NCBI GenBank assembly: GCA_030638305.1
Contig: DAOWEW010000015.1
Location: 1 to 10,892 of the forward strand
Direction of reading: 5' to 3'
Source of the DNA: Desulfobacteraceae bacterium
GTDB lineage: Bacteria > Desulfobacterota > Desulfobacteria > Desulfobacterales > ETH-SRB1
DNA: 10,892 bases
In this document: positions 1 through 6,761 of the stretch, piece after piece
How the letters are laid out: every line of letters begins with the position of its first letter
Position numbering within the stretch: position 1 is the first letter of the stretch
The notes under the pieces: generated by a model
What the model was told of the DNA's origin: nothing
The model's input: only the letters and a program-made list of their open reading frames with translations
Database searches by the model: none
Translations under genes and position numbers: made by a program

Positions 1-85
1 CACAATCTGCGGGTTCGCTCATCCAACACCGGAGATAGAAGCTCGTACTTTTTTTTATAGTTTCAATTAACTCATTGTTTTTCAT
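1..85 (-). CDS. Possible 5' end of a minus-strand gene of unknown function (partial)
   Basis: Reading the minus strand from an ATG at 85-83 gives 28 open codons running off the left edge, beginning MKNNELIETIKK and continuing through STSFYLRCWMSEP. I do not recognise the family. Support is a sigma70-like promoter just upstream and a palindrome overlapping it. Against it, there is no clear Shine-Dalgarno and the promoter would give a leader of only a few bases. It does not resemble the N-terminus of an integron integrase. It could be a chance open stretch. Confidence 0.3.
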   Translation of the reverse strand, partial: MKNNELIETIKKSTSFYLRCWMSEPADC

Positions 86-92
86 ACAACAA

Positions 93-121
93 AGCATATC
101 ACACACGTACAAAATGTACAA
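93..121 (-). promoter_or_regulatory. Sigma70-like promoter reading leftward
   Basis: On the minus strand TTGTAC (121-116) and TATGCT (98-93) are separated by exactly 17 bases. They match the -35 and -10 consensus at 4/6 each (TTGaca; TAtaaT). It faces the possible minus-strand ATG at 85, so a transcript would have a very short leader. Confidence 0.35.
107..119. promoter_or_regulatory. Operator-like palindrome GTACA-AAA-TGTAC
   Basis: A perfect 5-bp inverted repeat with a 3-bp centre lies across the -35 box and spacer of the leftward promoter. That is where a small dimeric repressor would block transcription. Function is inferred only from position and symmetry. Confidence 0.35.
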
Positions 122-136
122 GTTATTTATGGACGA

Positions 137-1183
137 GCACTAAACACCCTGTATGTGGATAAAAACCTGAAATACCACGGTCTAATTCAGGCATTCTCAC
201 GCACTAATCGCGTGCTCAACGACACCAAGCCCTATGGCAATGTGCTCGACTTTCGTGGGCAGGAGAGTGCGGTTGATGAAGCGATCACCCTGTTTTCCGG
301 CGAAGATACGGAGCGTTCCAAAGAGATCTGGCTGGTGGATGACGCACCCAAAGTCATCGACAAACTGAAAAAGGCAGTCAGCACCCTGAATACATTCATG
401 CAATCCCAGGGCCTGGACTGCGCACCGGAACAGGTCGCCAACCTCAAGGGCGATGAAGCACGCGCCCAGTTTGTTAATTCATTCAAGGAAGTGCAACGCT
501 TAAAAACCCAGCTCGATCAATACACCGACCTGACTCCGGAAGACAGCACTAAAATAGAACAGGTCATACCCGAAGATCAACTGCGTGCTTTTCGAGGAGC
601 GTATCTGGATACTGCCCAGCAGCTCAAAGCCCGGCAAGACAAGGGCGGAAACGATTCCGACCCCGTACAGCAGCTTGATTTTGAATTTGTGCTGTTTGCC
701 TCCGCAGTGATTGATTACGACTACATCATGGGGCTGATCTCCCGCTACAGCCAGGGTAAAACCCAAAAACAGGAGATGACCCGCGAGCAACTCATCGGAC
801 TGCTCTCCTCCACCGCCAATTTTATGGATGAGCGTGAAGAGATGATTGCCTATATCGACACCCTGAAGGCAGGCGAAGGCCTGAGCGAGCAAGCCATACG
901 CGAGGGCTATGAAGTCTTTAAGACTGAAAAATTCGCCGGACAACTGGCGCAAACCGCCCAAAAGCACGGACTGGAAACGGAAGTCTTGCAAGTCTTTGTG
1001 GACAGCATTATGGATCGCATGATTTTTGACGGCGAATACTTAAGCGATCTGCTCGCTCCGCAGGATCTGGGCTGGAAAGAGCGGACAAAAAAAGAACTGG
1101 CACTGATGGATGACCTGATGCCGCTGCTAAAAAAACTCGCTCAGGGGCGTGATATTTCGGGGTTGGGGGCGTATGAAAACTAA
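137..1183 (+). pseudogene. hsdR: Type I restriction endonuclease R subunit, 3' third only (HsdR C-terminal fragment)
   Basis: HsdR is normally about 1,000 residues: an N-terminal PD-(D/E)xK nuclease, a DEAD-box translocase and a C-terminal helical domain that docks to the methylase core. Only about the last 346 residues remain. HsdR-like sequence starts near 137 (ALNTLYVDKNL), and the first usable start is GTG at 155. Helicase motif VI is present (QAFSRTNR, residues 12-19 from the GTG), but motif V and everything upstream, including nuclease and Walker motifs, are missing; the frame upstream continues as non-HsdR sequence to a stop at 68-70. The rest is the helical domain, intact to its stop. 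No ribosome-binding site precedes the GTG. The stop overlaps the start of hsdS (1173). It cannot translocate or cut DNA; the fragment might still be made and bind the methylase. Confidence 0.85.
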
Positions 1184-2381
1184 AAGCAAAACAGTCAAAG
1201 CGGATAAAGCAAGCGCGCAAGGGCGAGTGCCCAAACAGCGCTTCCCTGAGTTTTGGAATGCGGGGGCGTGGGAGGAGAAAGAACTTAAACTTGTATGTCA
1301 AATGCAAGCAGGTAAGTTTATATCAGCTTCAAAAATCTATGAAAAACGAGAAGAGGACTTGTATCCTTGTTACGGTGGCAATGGTTTGCGTGGCTTCACA
1401 AGGACATATACACACATGGGAAAATATTCTCTTATTGGTCGCCAAGGTGCTTTATGCGGAAACATCACTCTTGTAGAAGGCATGTTTCATGCAACTGAAC
1501 ATGCTGTTGTTGCCACTCCTATAGGTGATACTGATACAGAATGGCTTTACTATGAGTTATTGAATCTTAATTTAAATCAATATGCTACAGGACAAGCGCA
1601 ACCGGGCTTATCAGTTAAGTCTCTTGAAAGAATTACTGTTAAAGTTCCTATAGAGGAAAAAGAACAACAAAAGATCGCCGACTGCCTTTCTTCCATCGAC
1701 AAACTGATCACCGCCCAGTCCCAAAAGCTCGACACCCTCAATGCCCATAAAAAAGGGCTGATGCAGCAGCTTTTTCCGGCGGAAGGCGAAACCGTCCCCA
1801 AACTGCGCTTCCCCGAGTTTCGGGATGCGGGGGAGTGGGAGGAGAAACGGTTGGGGCAAGTTGTCAAATTTTTGGATGGGCAAAGAAAGCCAATAAAAGA
1901 ATCCGATAGGGCTTCTATGCAAGGGCAATATCCATACCATGGAGCCTCTGGAATTATTGATTACATCAATGATTTTATATTTGACGAAACTTTAATTTTG
2001 CTTGGCGAGGATGGCGAAAATATCGTTTCAAGGAATTTGCCACTTGTTTTTAAGATTTCAGGAAAATGCTGGGTAAACAACCATGCTCATGTATTAAAGC
2101 CAAACAAACCACACCATTTAGACTTTTTAGTTCAATATTTAGAAAGCCTTTCCTATATTAAATACAACTCTGGCGGTGCTCAGCCAAAGTTAAATCAAGC
2201 GGTATGTAAAACAATACCGTTACTGCTCCCAAAACCACCAGAACAAGAAAAAATCGCCGGCTGTCTTTCCTCCATCGACGAACTGATCGCCGCCCACTCC
2301 CAAAAGCTCGACACCTTCAAGGCCCATAAAAAAGGGTTGATGCAGCAGCTTTTTCCCTCTGCTGACGAGGTGAATAGATGA
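1173..2381 (+). CDS. hsdS: Type I restriction-modification specificity subunit (HsdS)
   Basis: HsdS recognises the bipartite DNA target and is shared by the methyltransferase (M2S) and restriction (R2M2S) complexes. The 402-residue protein has the expected two-fold layout: a target-recognition domain at about 22-165, a central conserved helix at 166-203, a second recognition domain at about 210-355, and a C-terminal conserved helix at 359-395. Each half opens with an RFPEF motif and ends with a near-identical segment (CLSSID...HKKGLMQQLFP). I chose ATG 1173 (MKTKSK) over an in-frame GTG at 1149 because a G-rich stretch precedes it and it gives an 11-bp overlap with the hsdR stop. The stop overlaps the next gene by ATGA. 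The recognition domains look more AT-rich than the conserved segments, as expected for exchanged domains. Confidence 0.93.
   Translation: MKTKSKTVKADKASAQGRVPKQRFPEFWNAGAWEEKELKLVCQMQAGKFISASKIYEKREEDLYPCYGGNGLRGFTRTYTHMGKYSLIGRQGALCGNITLVEGMFHATEHAVVATPIGDTDTEWLYYELLNLNLNQYATGQAQPGLSVKSLERITVKVPIEEKEQQKIADCLSSIDKLITAQSQKLDTLNAHKKGLMQQLFPAEGETVPKLRFPEFRDAGEWEEKRLGQVVKFLDGQRKPIKESDRASMQGQYPYHGASGIIDYINDFIFDETLILLGEDGENIVSRNLPLVFKISGKCWVNNHAHVLKPNKPHHLDFLVQYLESLSYIKYNSGGAQPKLNQAVCKTIPLLLPKPPEQEKIAGCLSSIDELIAAHSQKLDTFKAHKKGLMQQLFPSADEVNR
1231..1280 (+). repeat. hsdS internal direct repeat A, copy 1
   Basis: A 50-bp segment encoding the start of recognition domain 1 (RFPEF..., then WEEK) recurs at 1798-1847. 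The spacing between copies is 567 bp. Confidence 0.8.
1674..1777 (+). repeat. hsdS internal direct repeat B, copy 1 (central conserved region)
   Basis: A 104-bp segment encoding the spacer helix of the first half is repeated without gaps at 2253-2356 with 9 mismatches by hand count. The strong DNA-level identity could allow recombination that swaps or deletes a recognition domain. Confidence 0.85.
1798..1847 (+). repeat. hsdS internal direct repeat A, copy 2
   Basis: Second copy of the 50-bp segment at 1231-1280, at the start of recognition domain 2. Confidence 0.8.
2253..2356 (+). repeat. hsdS internal direct repeat B, copy 2 (C-terminal conserved region)
   Basis: Second copy of the 104-bp segment at 1674-1777, ending 25 bp before the hsdS stop. 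Confidence 0.85.
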
Positions 2382-3478
2382 GCAACAAACCAAAAATTCA
2401 CACATACAACACCTTGCGCGGACTTATCAACAGACTTCGCGACGACCTGAACAACCAGGCTTTTGTACTGCTCTACGCCTATAACGGCACCGGCAAGACG
2501 CGCATATCCATGGAATTCAAGGAACGGGGCAAAAGAATAAGCGACATTGAGCGCGATACGCTGTATTTCAACGCCTACACGGAAGACCTGTTCCATTGGG
2601 ACAATGATCTGGAAAATGATAGCGAGCGTTATTTAAAGATTAACGCTGATTCCAATTTCTTTAACGGATTCAAGGAGCTGGCGCTGGAAGATAAAATTCG
2701 TCCTTATTTGCATCGCTATGCTGATTTCGAATTCATTATTGACTATGAGCAGTGGACGATCACTTTCTCACGCGGCGATGCCGATCATATCAAGATTTCT
2801 CGTGGTGAAGAAAACATCTTTATCTGGTGTATTTTCCTGGCGATTTGTGAACTGACCATTGACGGCGCAGAGGCTTATGACTGGGTCAAATACCTCTATA
2901 TAGATGATCCCATCTCATCGCTTGATGACAACAACGCCATTGCCGTAGCCAGCGATCTGGCGCAACTGCTCAAAAAAGGCAAGGATCGTTTAAAGACAGC
3001 GATCTCATCGCATCACGGTCTCTTTTTCAATGTGATGTGCAACGAGCTTAAAAAATTGCCGCATAAGAAATATTTCCTGCACCGAAAGAGTGATTCAGAC
3101 ACCTATACCCTGCGAGCAACCGACGACACGCCTTTCTTTCACCATGTCGCCATGCTGAGCGAACTACAACAGGCAGCGGAATCGGGCAAACTCTACACCC
3201 ATCATTTTAATATGTTGCGCAGTATCCTTGAAAAAACAGCCACCTTTTTTGGCTTCGATGGTTTTTCTAACTGTATCCACGGGGTGGACGATGAAATTTT
3301 GTACGCCCGTGCTCTGAACCTGCTCAGCCACGGCAAATATTCAGCCTATGAGCCACGGGAAATGGTTGACGACACTAAAAATCTTTTTAAAAAAATTCTA
3401 TCGGCTTTTCTGGATCGCTACCGCTTCGATTTGCCGGAACTGATTCCTGAACAAACACCACAAGCGAGCCAATCATGA
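2378..3478 (+). CDS. ABC-type ATPase with PrrC-like anticodon-nuclease tail, embedded in the hsd operon
   Basis: A 366-residue protein encoded between hsdS and hsdM. The N-terminal part has a compact ABC-type ATPase: Walker A YNGTGKT (35-41), signature-like SRGEEN (141-146), Walker B with D-loop (YLYIDD then PISSLD, 172-183), and a switch histidine (SSHH, 210-213). No long coiled coil or zinc hook separates the motifs, so it is PrrC-sized rather than RloC-like. In the tail R281, E285 and H318 have spacings of 4 and 33. As I recall, the tRNA-cutting triad of E. coli PrrC is R320-E324-H356 (4 and 32). PrrC is also encoded inside a type I RM locus; it is held silent by the RM complex and cuts tRNA-Lys when a phage disables it. 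GAGGTG at 2367-2372 gives a good ribosome-binding site, and ATGA overlaps at both ends imply translational coupling. The ATPase call is firm; nuclease activity is inferred. It could be another RM-linked ATPase. Confidence 0.7.
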   Translation: MSNKPKIHTYNTLRGLINRLRDDLNNQAFVLLYAYNGTGKTRISMEFKERGKRISDIERDTLYFNAYTEDLFHWDNDLENDSERYLKINADSNFFNGFKELALEDKIRPYLHRYADFEFIIDYEQWTITFSRGDADHIKISRGEENIFIWCIFLAICELTIDGAEAYDWVKYLYIDDPISSLDDNNAIAVASDLAQLLKKGKDRLKTAISSHHGLFFNVMCNELKKLPHKKYFLHRKSDSDTYTLRATDDTPFFHHVAMLSELQQAAESGKLYTHHFNMLRSILEKTATFFGFDGFSNCIHGVDDEILYARALNLLSHGKYSAYEPREMVDDTKNLFKKILSAFLDRYRFDLPELIPEQTPQASQS

Positions 3479-5082
3479 CAAAACAAGATCAAAAAGAACT
3501 GGGTAAAACCCTTTGGGCCATCGCCAATGAACTGCGCGGAGCCATGAATGCGGACGATTTCCGCGATTATATGCTCTCCTTTCTCTTTCTGCGTTATCTG
3601 TCGGATAACTACGAAGCCTCAGCCAAAAAGGAACTGGGGCGGGACTACCCAGAAGTTGAGGCCGACGATAAGCGTACGCCTTTGTCCGTATGGTATGCTG
3701 AAAACGAGCAGGATATAGAAGCATTCGAGAAGCAGATGCGGCGCAAGGTGCATTATGTTGTCAAACCGGAATTTATGTGGACAACCATCGCCGAGCTGGC
3801 ACGCACGCAGGATGGAGAATTACTTCACATCTTGCAAAAAGGCTTCAAATACATCGAAAATGAATCCTTCGCCAGCACATTTCAGGGTCTGTTCTCGGAG
3901 ATCAATCTGGATTCGGAAAAACTCGGTAAAAATTATACCGATCGCAATGCCAAGCTGTGTACCATCATCACCAAAATTGCCGAAGGGATTGCGGAGTTTT
4001 CCACCAGCAGCGATGTGCTGGGTCATGCCTATGAGTATCTGATCGGACAGTTTGCCGCTGGATCGGGTAAGAAGGCGGGCGAGTTTTACACGCCGCAGCA
4101 GATTTCCAGCATTCTTTCTGCGATTGTCACCCTCGACTGTCAGGACCCGACCACAGGCAAGAAGAAAAAACTGAATAAGGTGCTGGATTTCGCCTGCGGT
4201 TCCGGCTCTTTGCTGCTCAATGTACGCAATCAACTGGGATCGCATGGCATTGGCAAGATTTACGGTCAGGAAAAAAATATTACCACCTATAACTTAGCGC
4301 GGATGAATATGCTGCTGCATGGGGTGAAGGATTCGGAGTTCGAGATTCATCACGGCGATTCACTGCTTAATGATTGGGATATTCTGGGTGAAGAAAATCC
4401 CGCCAAAAAACAGCATTTTGATGCCGTGGTCGCCAATCCGCCTTTCAGCTACCGCTGGCAGCCAAGTGATGCGCTGGGTGAGAATTTCCGCTTTAAAAAT
4501 TACGGGCTGGCTCCTAAATCTGCCGCTGACTTTGCTTTTTTACTGCACGGCTTTCACTTCCTCGCCAAAGAAGGCACCATGGCGATCATCCTGCCCCATG
4601 GTGTGCTGTTCCGAGGTGGTGCCGAGGCAAAAATCAGACGCAAACTTTTGGAAGATGGCAATATCGACACGGTGATTGGCCTGCCCGCCAATCTATTTTT
4701 TTCTACCGGCATCCCGGTTTGCATTCTGGTGTTAAAAAAATGCAAAAAGCCCGACGATGTGCTGTTCATCAACGCTATTGAGCATTTTGAGAAAGGCAAA
4801 CGCCAAAATCAGCTATTGCCGGAACATATAGAAAAAATTGTCGATACCTATCAATACCGCAAAGAGGAAAAACGCTATTCTCGTTGCGTGTCGATGGAAG
4901 AGATCGAAAAGAACGATTACAACCTGAATATATCGCGCTATATCAGCACCGCCAAGCCAGAGAAAATAATTAAACTTGATGAAGTCAATACGAAACTGAT
5001 TGACTTAGAGAAAGAGATACTAATGATTGAGAATAAACATAATGAATATCTCAAAGAACTTGGATTGTCTTCCTTGCCTTAG
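3475..5082 (+). CDS. hsdM: Type I restriction-modification DNA methyltransferase subunit (HsdM)
   Basis: HsdM is the N6-adenine methyltransferase subunit that pairs with HsdS and uses S-adenosylmethionine. The 535 residues match the family length. An N-terminal HsdM helical domain covers about 5-160 (LWAIANELRG, SFLFLRYLSD). The methylase domain follows with the typical GEFYTP (202-207), the SAM-binding motif DFACGSGS (238-245) and catalytic NPPF (321-324). The C-terminal 30 residues look coiled. The ATG overlaps the preceding stop (ATGA, 3475-3478). Gene order R-S-ATPase-M is unusual, since M normally precedes S. All motifs are intact, so with HsdS it should form an active methyltransferase even though HsdR is broken. 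The stop lies 37 bp before a candidate attC site. Confidence 0.94.
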   Translation: MTKQDQKELGKTLWAIANELRGAMNADDFRDYMLSFLFLRYLSDNYEASAKKELGRDYPEVEADDKRTPLSVWYAENEQDIEAFEKQMRRKVHYVVKPEFMWTTIAELARTQDGELLHILQKGFKYIENESFASTFQGLFSEINLDSEKLGKNYTDRNAKLCTIITKIAEGIAEFSTSSDVLGHAYEYLIGQFAAGSGKKAGEFYTPQQISSILSAIVTLDCQDPTTGKKKKLNKVLDFACGSGSLLLNVRNQLGSHGIGKIYGQEKNITTYNLARMNMLLHGVKDSEFEIHHGDSLLNDWDILGEENPAKKQHFDAVVANPPFSYRWQPSDALGENFRFKNYGLAPKSAADFAFLLHGFHFLAKEGTMAIILPHGVLFRGGAEAKIRRKLLEDGNIDTVIGLPANLFFSTGIPVCILVLKKCKKPDDVLFINAIEHFEKGKRQNQLLPEHIEKIVDTYQYRKEEKRYSRCVSMEEIEKNDYNLNISRYISTAKPEKIIKLDEVNTKLIDLEKEILMIENKHNEYLKELGLSSLP

Positions 5083-5119
5083 TTTTGGCACTCTTGGCAA
5101 CAAGACAGGCATCTATGAC

Positions 5120-5182
5120 CTATAACGAATAAGAATAGATTGTGTGAGCGTAGCGAACCACGATCTTATCCGGTTGTTGGAC
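5120..5182 (+). mobile_element. Candidate integron attC recombination site 1
   Basis: Inverse core CTATAAC (5120-5126) and core GTTGGAC (5176-5182) bound a 63-bp imperfect hairpin. GAATAAGA (5127-5134) pairs, allowing a G-T wobble, with TCTTATCC (5164-5171), and the apex GAGCGTAGCGAACC can fold on itself. The core fits GTTRRRY exactly; the inverse core deviates from RYYYAAC at two positions. The core is an exact complement of the inverse core of attC 2, as expected at the start of a cassette. AACGAATAA at 5124-5132 recurs at the same place in attC 3. Confidence 0.65.
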
Positions 5183-5625
5183 AAGCCCGGTGTGTTTGCA
5201 TATTCTGTATATAAGGAAATATCTTTTTTTGAGAGCGATTATTGTAAAAAAAACCTGGGATATGAGGGAGTTAAGGAAGACTTATAATATTGCCCGATTT
5301 TATTCACCATGCTTGATCTTAGGCTATTTTTTTACATATTGCCAGGTTTTTCTCAGCAATTTTTGTTATGCGCTTGGGTTCGTTTCCAGATACTGTGTAA
5401 ATGGCATTCTACCACGATTTTTCGCGACTGGAAAGCAGCTCCCACAAGGATATCTATTTAAAATGAGAATTGCTGATGTTTTTCCGCCGCGTAGCGGCTT
5501 CGTCCAACAAGGCGCTGGTGTGGGACCGGGAAAGGCCGAGGTTTTTTTAAGGCCGCCGCTGCCAACAAATTTGGAACCCTTTAAATCGGCTTTGGGGTTA
5601 ACTTTCCCGGCCCCACAGCTCGCCG
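5177..5625 (+). mobile_element. Putative 449-bp gene cassette without a convincing gene
   Basis: Bounded by the G^TT of attC 1 and the G of attC 2, whose cores are exact complements (GTTGGAC/GTCCAAC). This and the flanking attC sites fill the long gap between hsdM and the DUF3786 gene. One plus-strand open frame (5190-5663, 157 codons, with an internal ATG at 5264) crosses it, but it runs straight through the attC hairpin, has no clear ribosome-binding site and resembles nothing I know. Small gene-less cassettes are known in chromosomal arrays and some carry promoters or small RNAs; I see no clear promoter here. Confidence 0.55.
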
Positions 5626-5631
5626 TTATAT
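5502..5631 (+). mobile_element. Candidate integron attC recombination site 2 (long, VCR-like)
   Basis: The best-folded site. Inverse core GTCCAAC (5502-5508) fits RYYYAAC exactly; the right core is GTTATAT (5625-5631). GGCG (5511-5514) pairs with CGCC (5621-5624), and the 18 bases at 5517-5534 pair with 5602-5619 with two mismatches (GGTGTGGGACCGGGAAAG against CTTTCCCGGCCCCACAGC). Unpaired AA after the inverse core gives the asymmetry attC sites need. The 130-bp length is near that of Vibrio cholerae repeats. It shares CTCGCCGTTAT at its right end with attC 3. The stem is not followed by a T run, so it is not a typical terminator. Confidence 0.72.
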
Positions 5632-5702
5632 GGCTTAAAATTGAAATAATAGCATCTGTATAATGCCGCACCTCTGAAAATGCAGTATAAGAGGAAAATT
5701 GT

Positions 5703-6539
5703 ATGCCAAAACCGAAAAACGCTATGGAAATTTTTCAGCTTCTTGATAAATCGAATTGCCGAGAATGCGGCCGGAAGACATGCCTTGCATTCGCCGGAGC
5801 GGTTTTCATGGGTCAAAAAAGACTTGATGAATGTCCGAAACTGGATAAAGCAACGATTGAACGCTACTGCGGAGAAGCTGAAAACCAGACTACTATCGAA
5901 CAGAACCGGGATGAATATCTGGAAAAGCTGAAAAACGATATCGCTAATATTGATCTTGCTAAAGCAACCAAAAGGATTGGGGCACGGTTTTCGGACAACA
6001 AGCTGACGCTTAAGGTGCTCGGTAAGGCCTTCAGCGTTGATACAAAGGGTAAGCTTTTCGCGGATATCCACATCAATCCGTGGGTGGCCATCCCTTTTTT
6101 GAACTACATAATTGACGGCAAAGGTTTACCGGTTTCGGGGATATGGGTTTCGTTTAGGGATCTGAAAAACGGAAAGGAACGGTATCCGCTTTTTCAGAAA
6201 CGATGCGAAGAGCCCATGAAACGGGTAGCTGACATCTATACCGACCTTTTTGACGACTTGGTTCATATTTTTGATGGAAAACAGGCAGAAAAACAATTTG
6301 AATCTGATATATCCGTTGTTTTACACATCTTGCCCAGAGTTCCTATGATGATATGTTACTGCTTGCCGGAAGACGGTCTCGAATCCAGCCTCAATATTTT
6401 TTTTGACGAAACAGCGGATAAGAATCTCGACATCGGCTCCATTTTTACACTGGGGGCAGGACTGACTCAAATGTTTAACAAGCTTGCTCTAAGGCATGGG
6501 TTTTCTGAAGTTGTATCCTCTCAGAACCCCTTCAGCTAA
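5703..6539 (+). CDS. 4Fe-4S domain / DUF3786 protein
   Basis: A 278-residue cytoplasmic protein. C19-x2-C22-x4-C27-x16-C44 forms the 4Fe-4S motif found in RnfB and in the large corrinoid subunit of acetyl-CoA decarbonylase/synthase (PF04060 type). From about residue 75 to 265 it resembles DUF3786, a domain of unknown function known mainly from anaerobic bacteria and archaea, some using the acetyl-CoA pathway. No signal peptide or membrane segment is seen. GAGGA at 5691-5695 sits 7 bases before the ATG, a good ribosome-binding site. It lies between two attC sites and would be cassette cargo, but the right boundary does not match its left one. A redox or corrinoid-related role is a guess from the domain. 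Confidence 0.82.
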   Translation: MPKPKNAMEIFQLLDKSNCRECGRKTCLAFAGAVFMGQKRLDECPKLDKATIERYCGEAENQTTIEQNRDEYLEKLKNDIANIDLAKATKRIGARFSDNKLTLKVLGKAFSVDTKGKLFADIHINPWVAIPFLNYIIDGKGLPVSGIWVSFRDLKNGKERYPLFQKRCEEPMKRVADIYTDLFDDLVHIFDGKQAEKQFESDISVVLHILPRVPMMICYCLPEDGLESSLNIFFDETADKNLDIGSIFTLGAGLTQMFNKLALRHGFSEVVSSQNPFS

Positions 6540-6562
6540 AACCATTTATGGGGGGCGTATCT

Positions 6563-6591
6563 ACGGGAAAAAGGGGAAAAAGGGGACAGAA
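6563..6591 (+). repeat. Short tandem repeat ending in a RAYT-associated GGGGACAG motif
   Basis: Two tandem GGGGAAAAA-like units run into GGGGACAGAACTATTTTTT. From memory, A-rich GGGGACAG motifs of this sort flank REP-associated tyrosine transposase genes in many Desulfobacterota genomes. No transposase gene and no second palindrome arm are present, so this would be a remnant. Confidence 0.4.
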
Positions 6592-6603
6592 CTATTTTTT
6601 ACA

Positions 6604-6761
6604 GGCCAACGAATAATCAATGTGCGAATGGCCGAACCAGACACTCCACCGGAACGCTTGAGGCTGGGCGTGTTGGCCAAATGTGGTTCTTTAAACAAGG
6701 CCAATGGCCTGCCACTGTCGGAAGGGCGTCCGGTGAATTTAACGTTCGCTCGCCGTTATCA
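6604..6761 (+). mobile_element. Candidate integron attC recombination site 3 (158 bp)
   Basis: Inverse core GGCCAAC (6604-6610) and core GTTATCA (6755-6761) enclose a long imperfect hairpin: GCGAA (6624-6628) with TTCGC (6745-6749), CACCGGA (6647-6653) with TCCGGTG (6729-6735), and TTGGCC (6673-6678) with GGCCAA (6699-6704) around a 20-base apical loop. The right end repeats CTCGCCGTTAT of attC 2, and AACGAATAA (6608-6616) repeats attC 1. The core is an exact complement of the inverse core of attC 4. The inverse core does not complement the core of attC 2, so this site probably did not originally belong to the DUF3786 cassette. Confidence 0.62.

Noticed and set aside
21..45. ATCCAACACCGG... 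as a further attC arm at the left edge
   Set aside because: ATCCAAC fits an inverse core, but no matching right arm or stem could be built before the HsdR fragment.
54..60. TTTATAG as the left core predicted by the attC 1 inverse core (GTTATAG)
   Set aside because: The essential G is missing and the string sits in a T run; a six-base match here is not meaningful.
1149..1172. GTG 1149 as the hsdS start
   Set aside because: It adds eight residues inside the hsdR coding sequence without homology; ATG 1173 has a G-rich upstream stretch and normal spacing.
5502..5631. The strong GC-rich hairpin as a Rho-independent terminator
   Set aside because: The arms are about 70 bases apart, no T run follows, and the ends carry attC cores.
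5190..5663. 157-codon plus-strand open frame
   Set aside because: It runs through the full attC 2 hairpin, lacks a ribosome-binding site and has no recognisable domain; better explained as a chance frame in a cassette.
6604..6678. A shorter attC ending at GTTGGCC (6672-6678), an exact complement of GGCCAAC
   Set aside because: TTGGCC here pairs with GGCCAA at 6699-6704 as the apex of the longer hairpin, and the longer site ends in the CTCGCCGTTAT shared with attC 2 and gives the core matched by attC 4.
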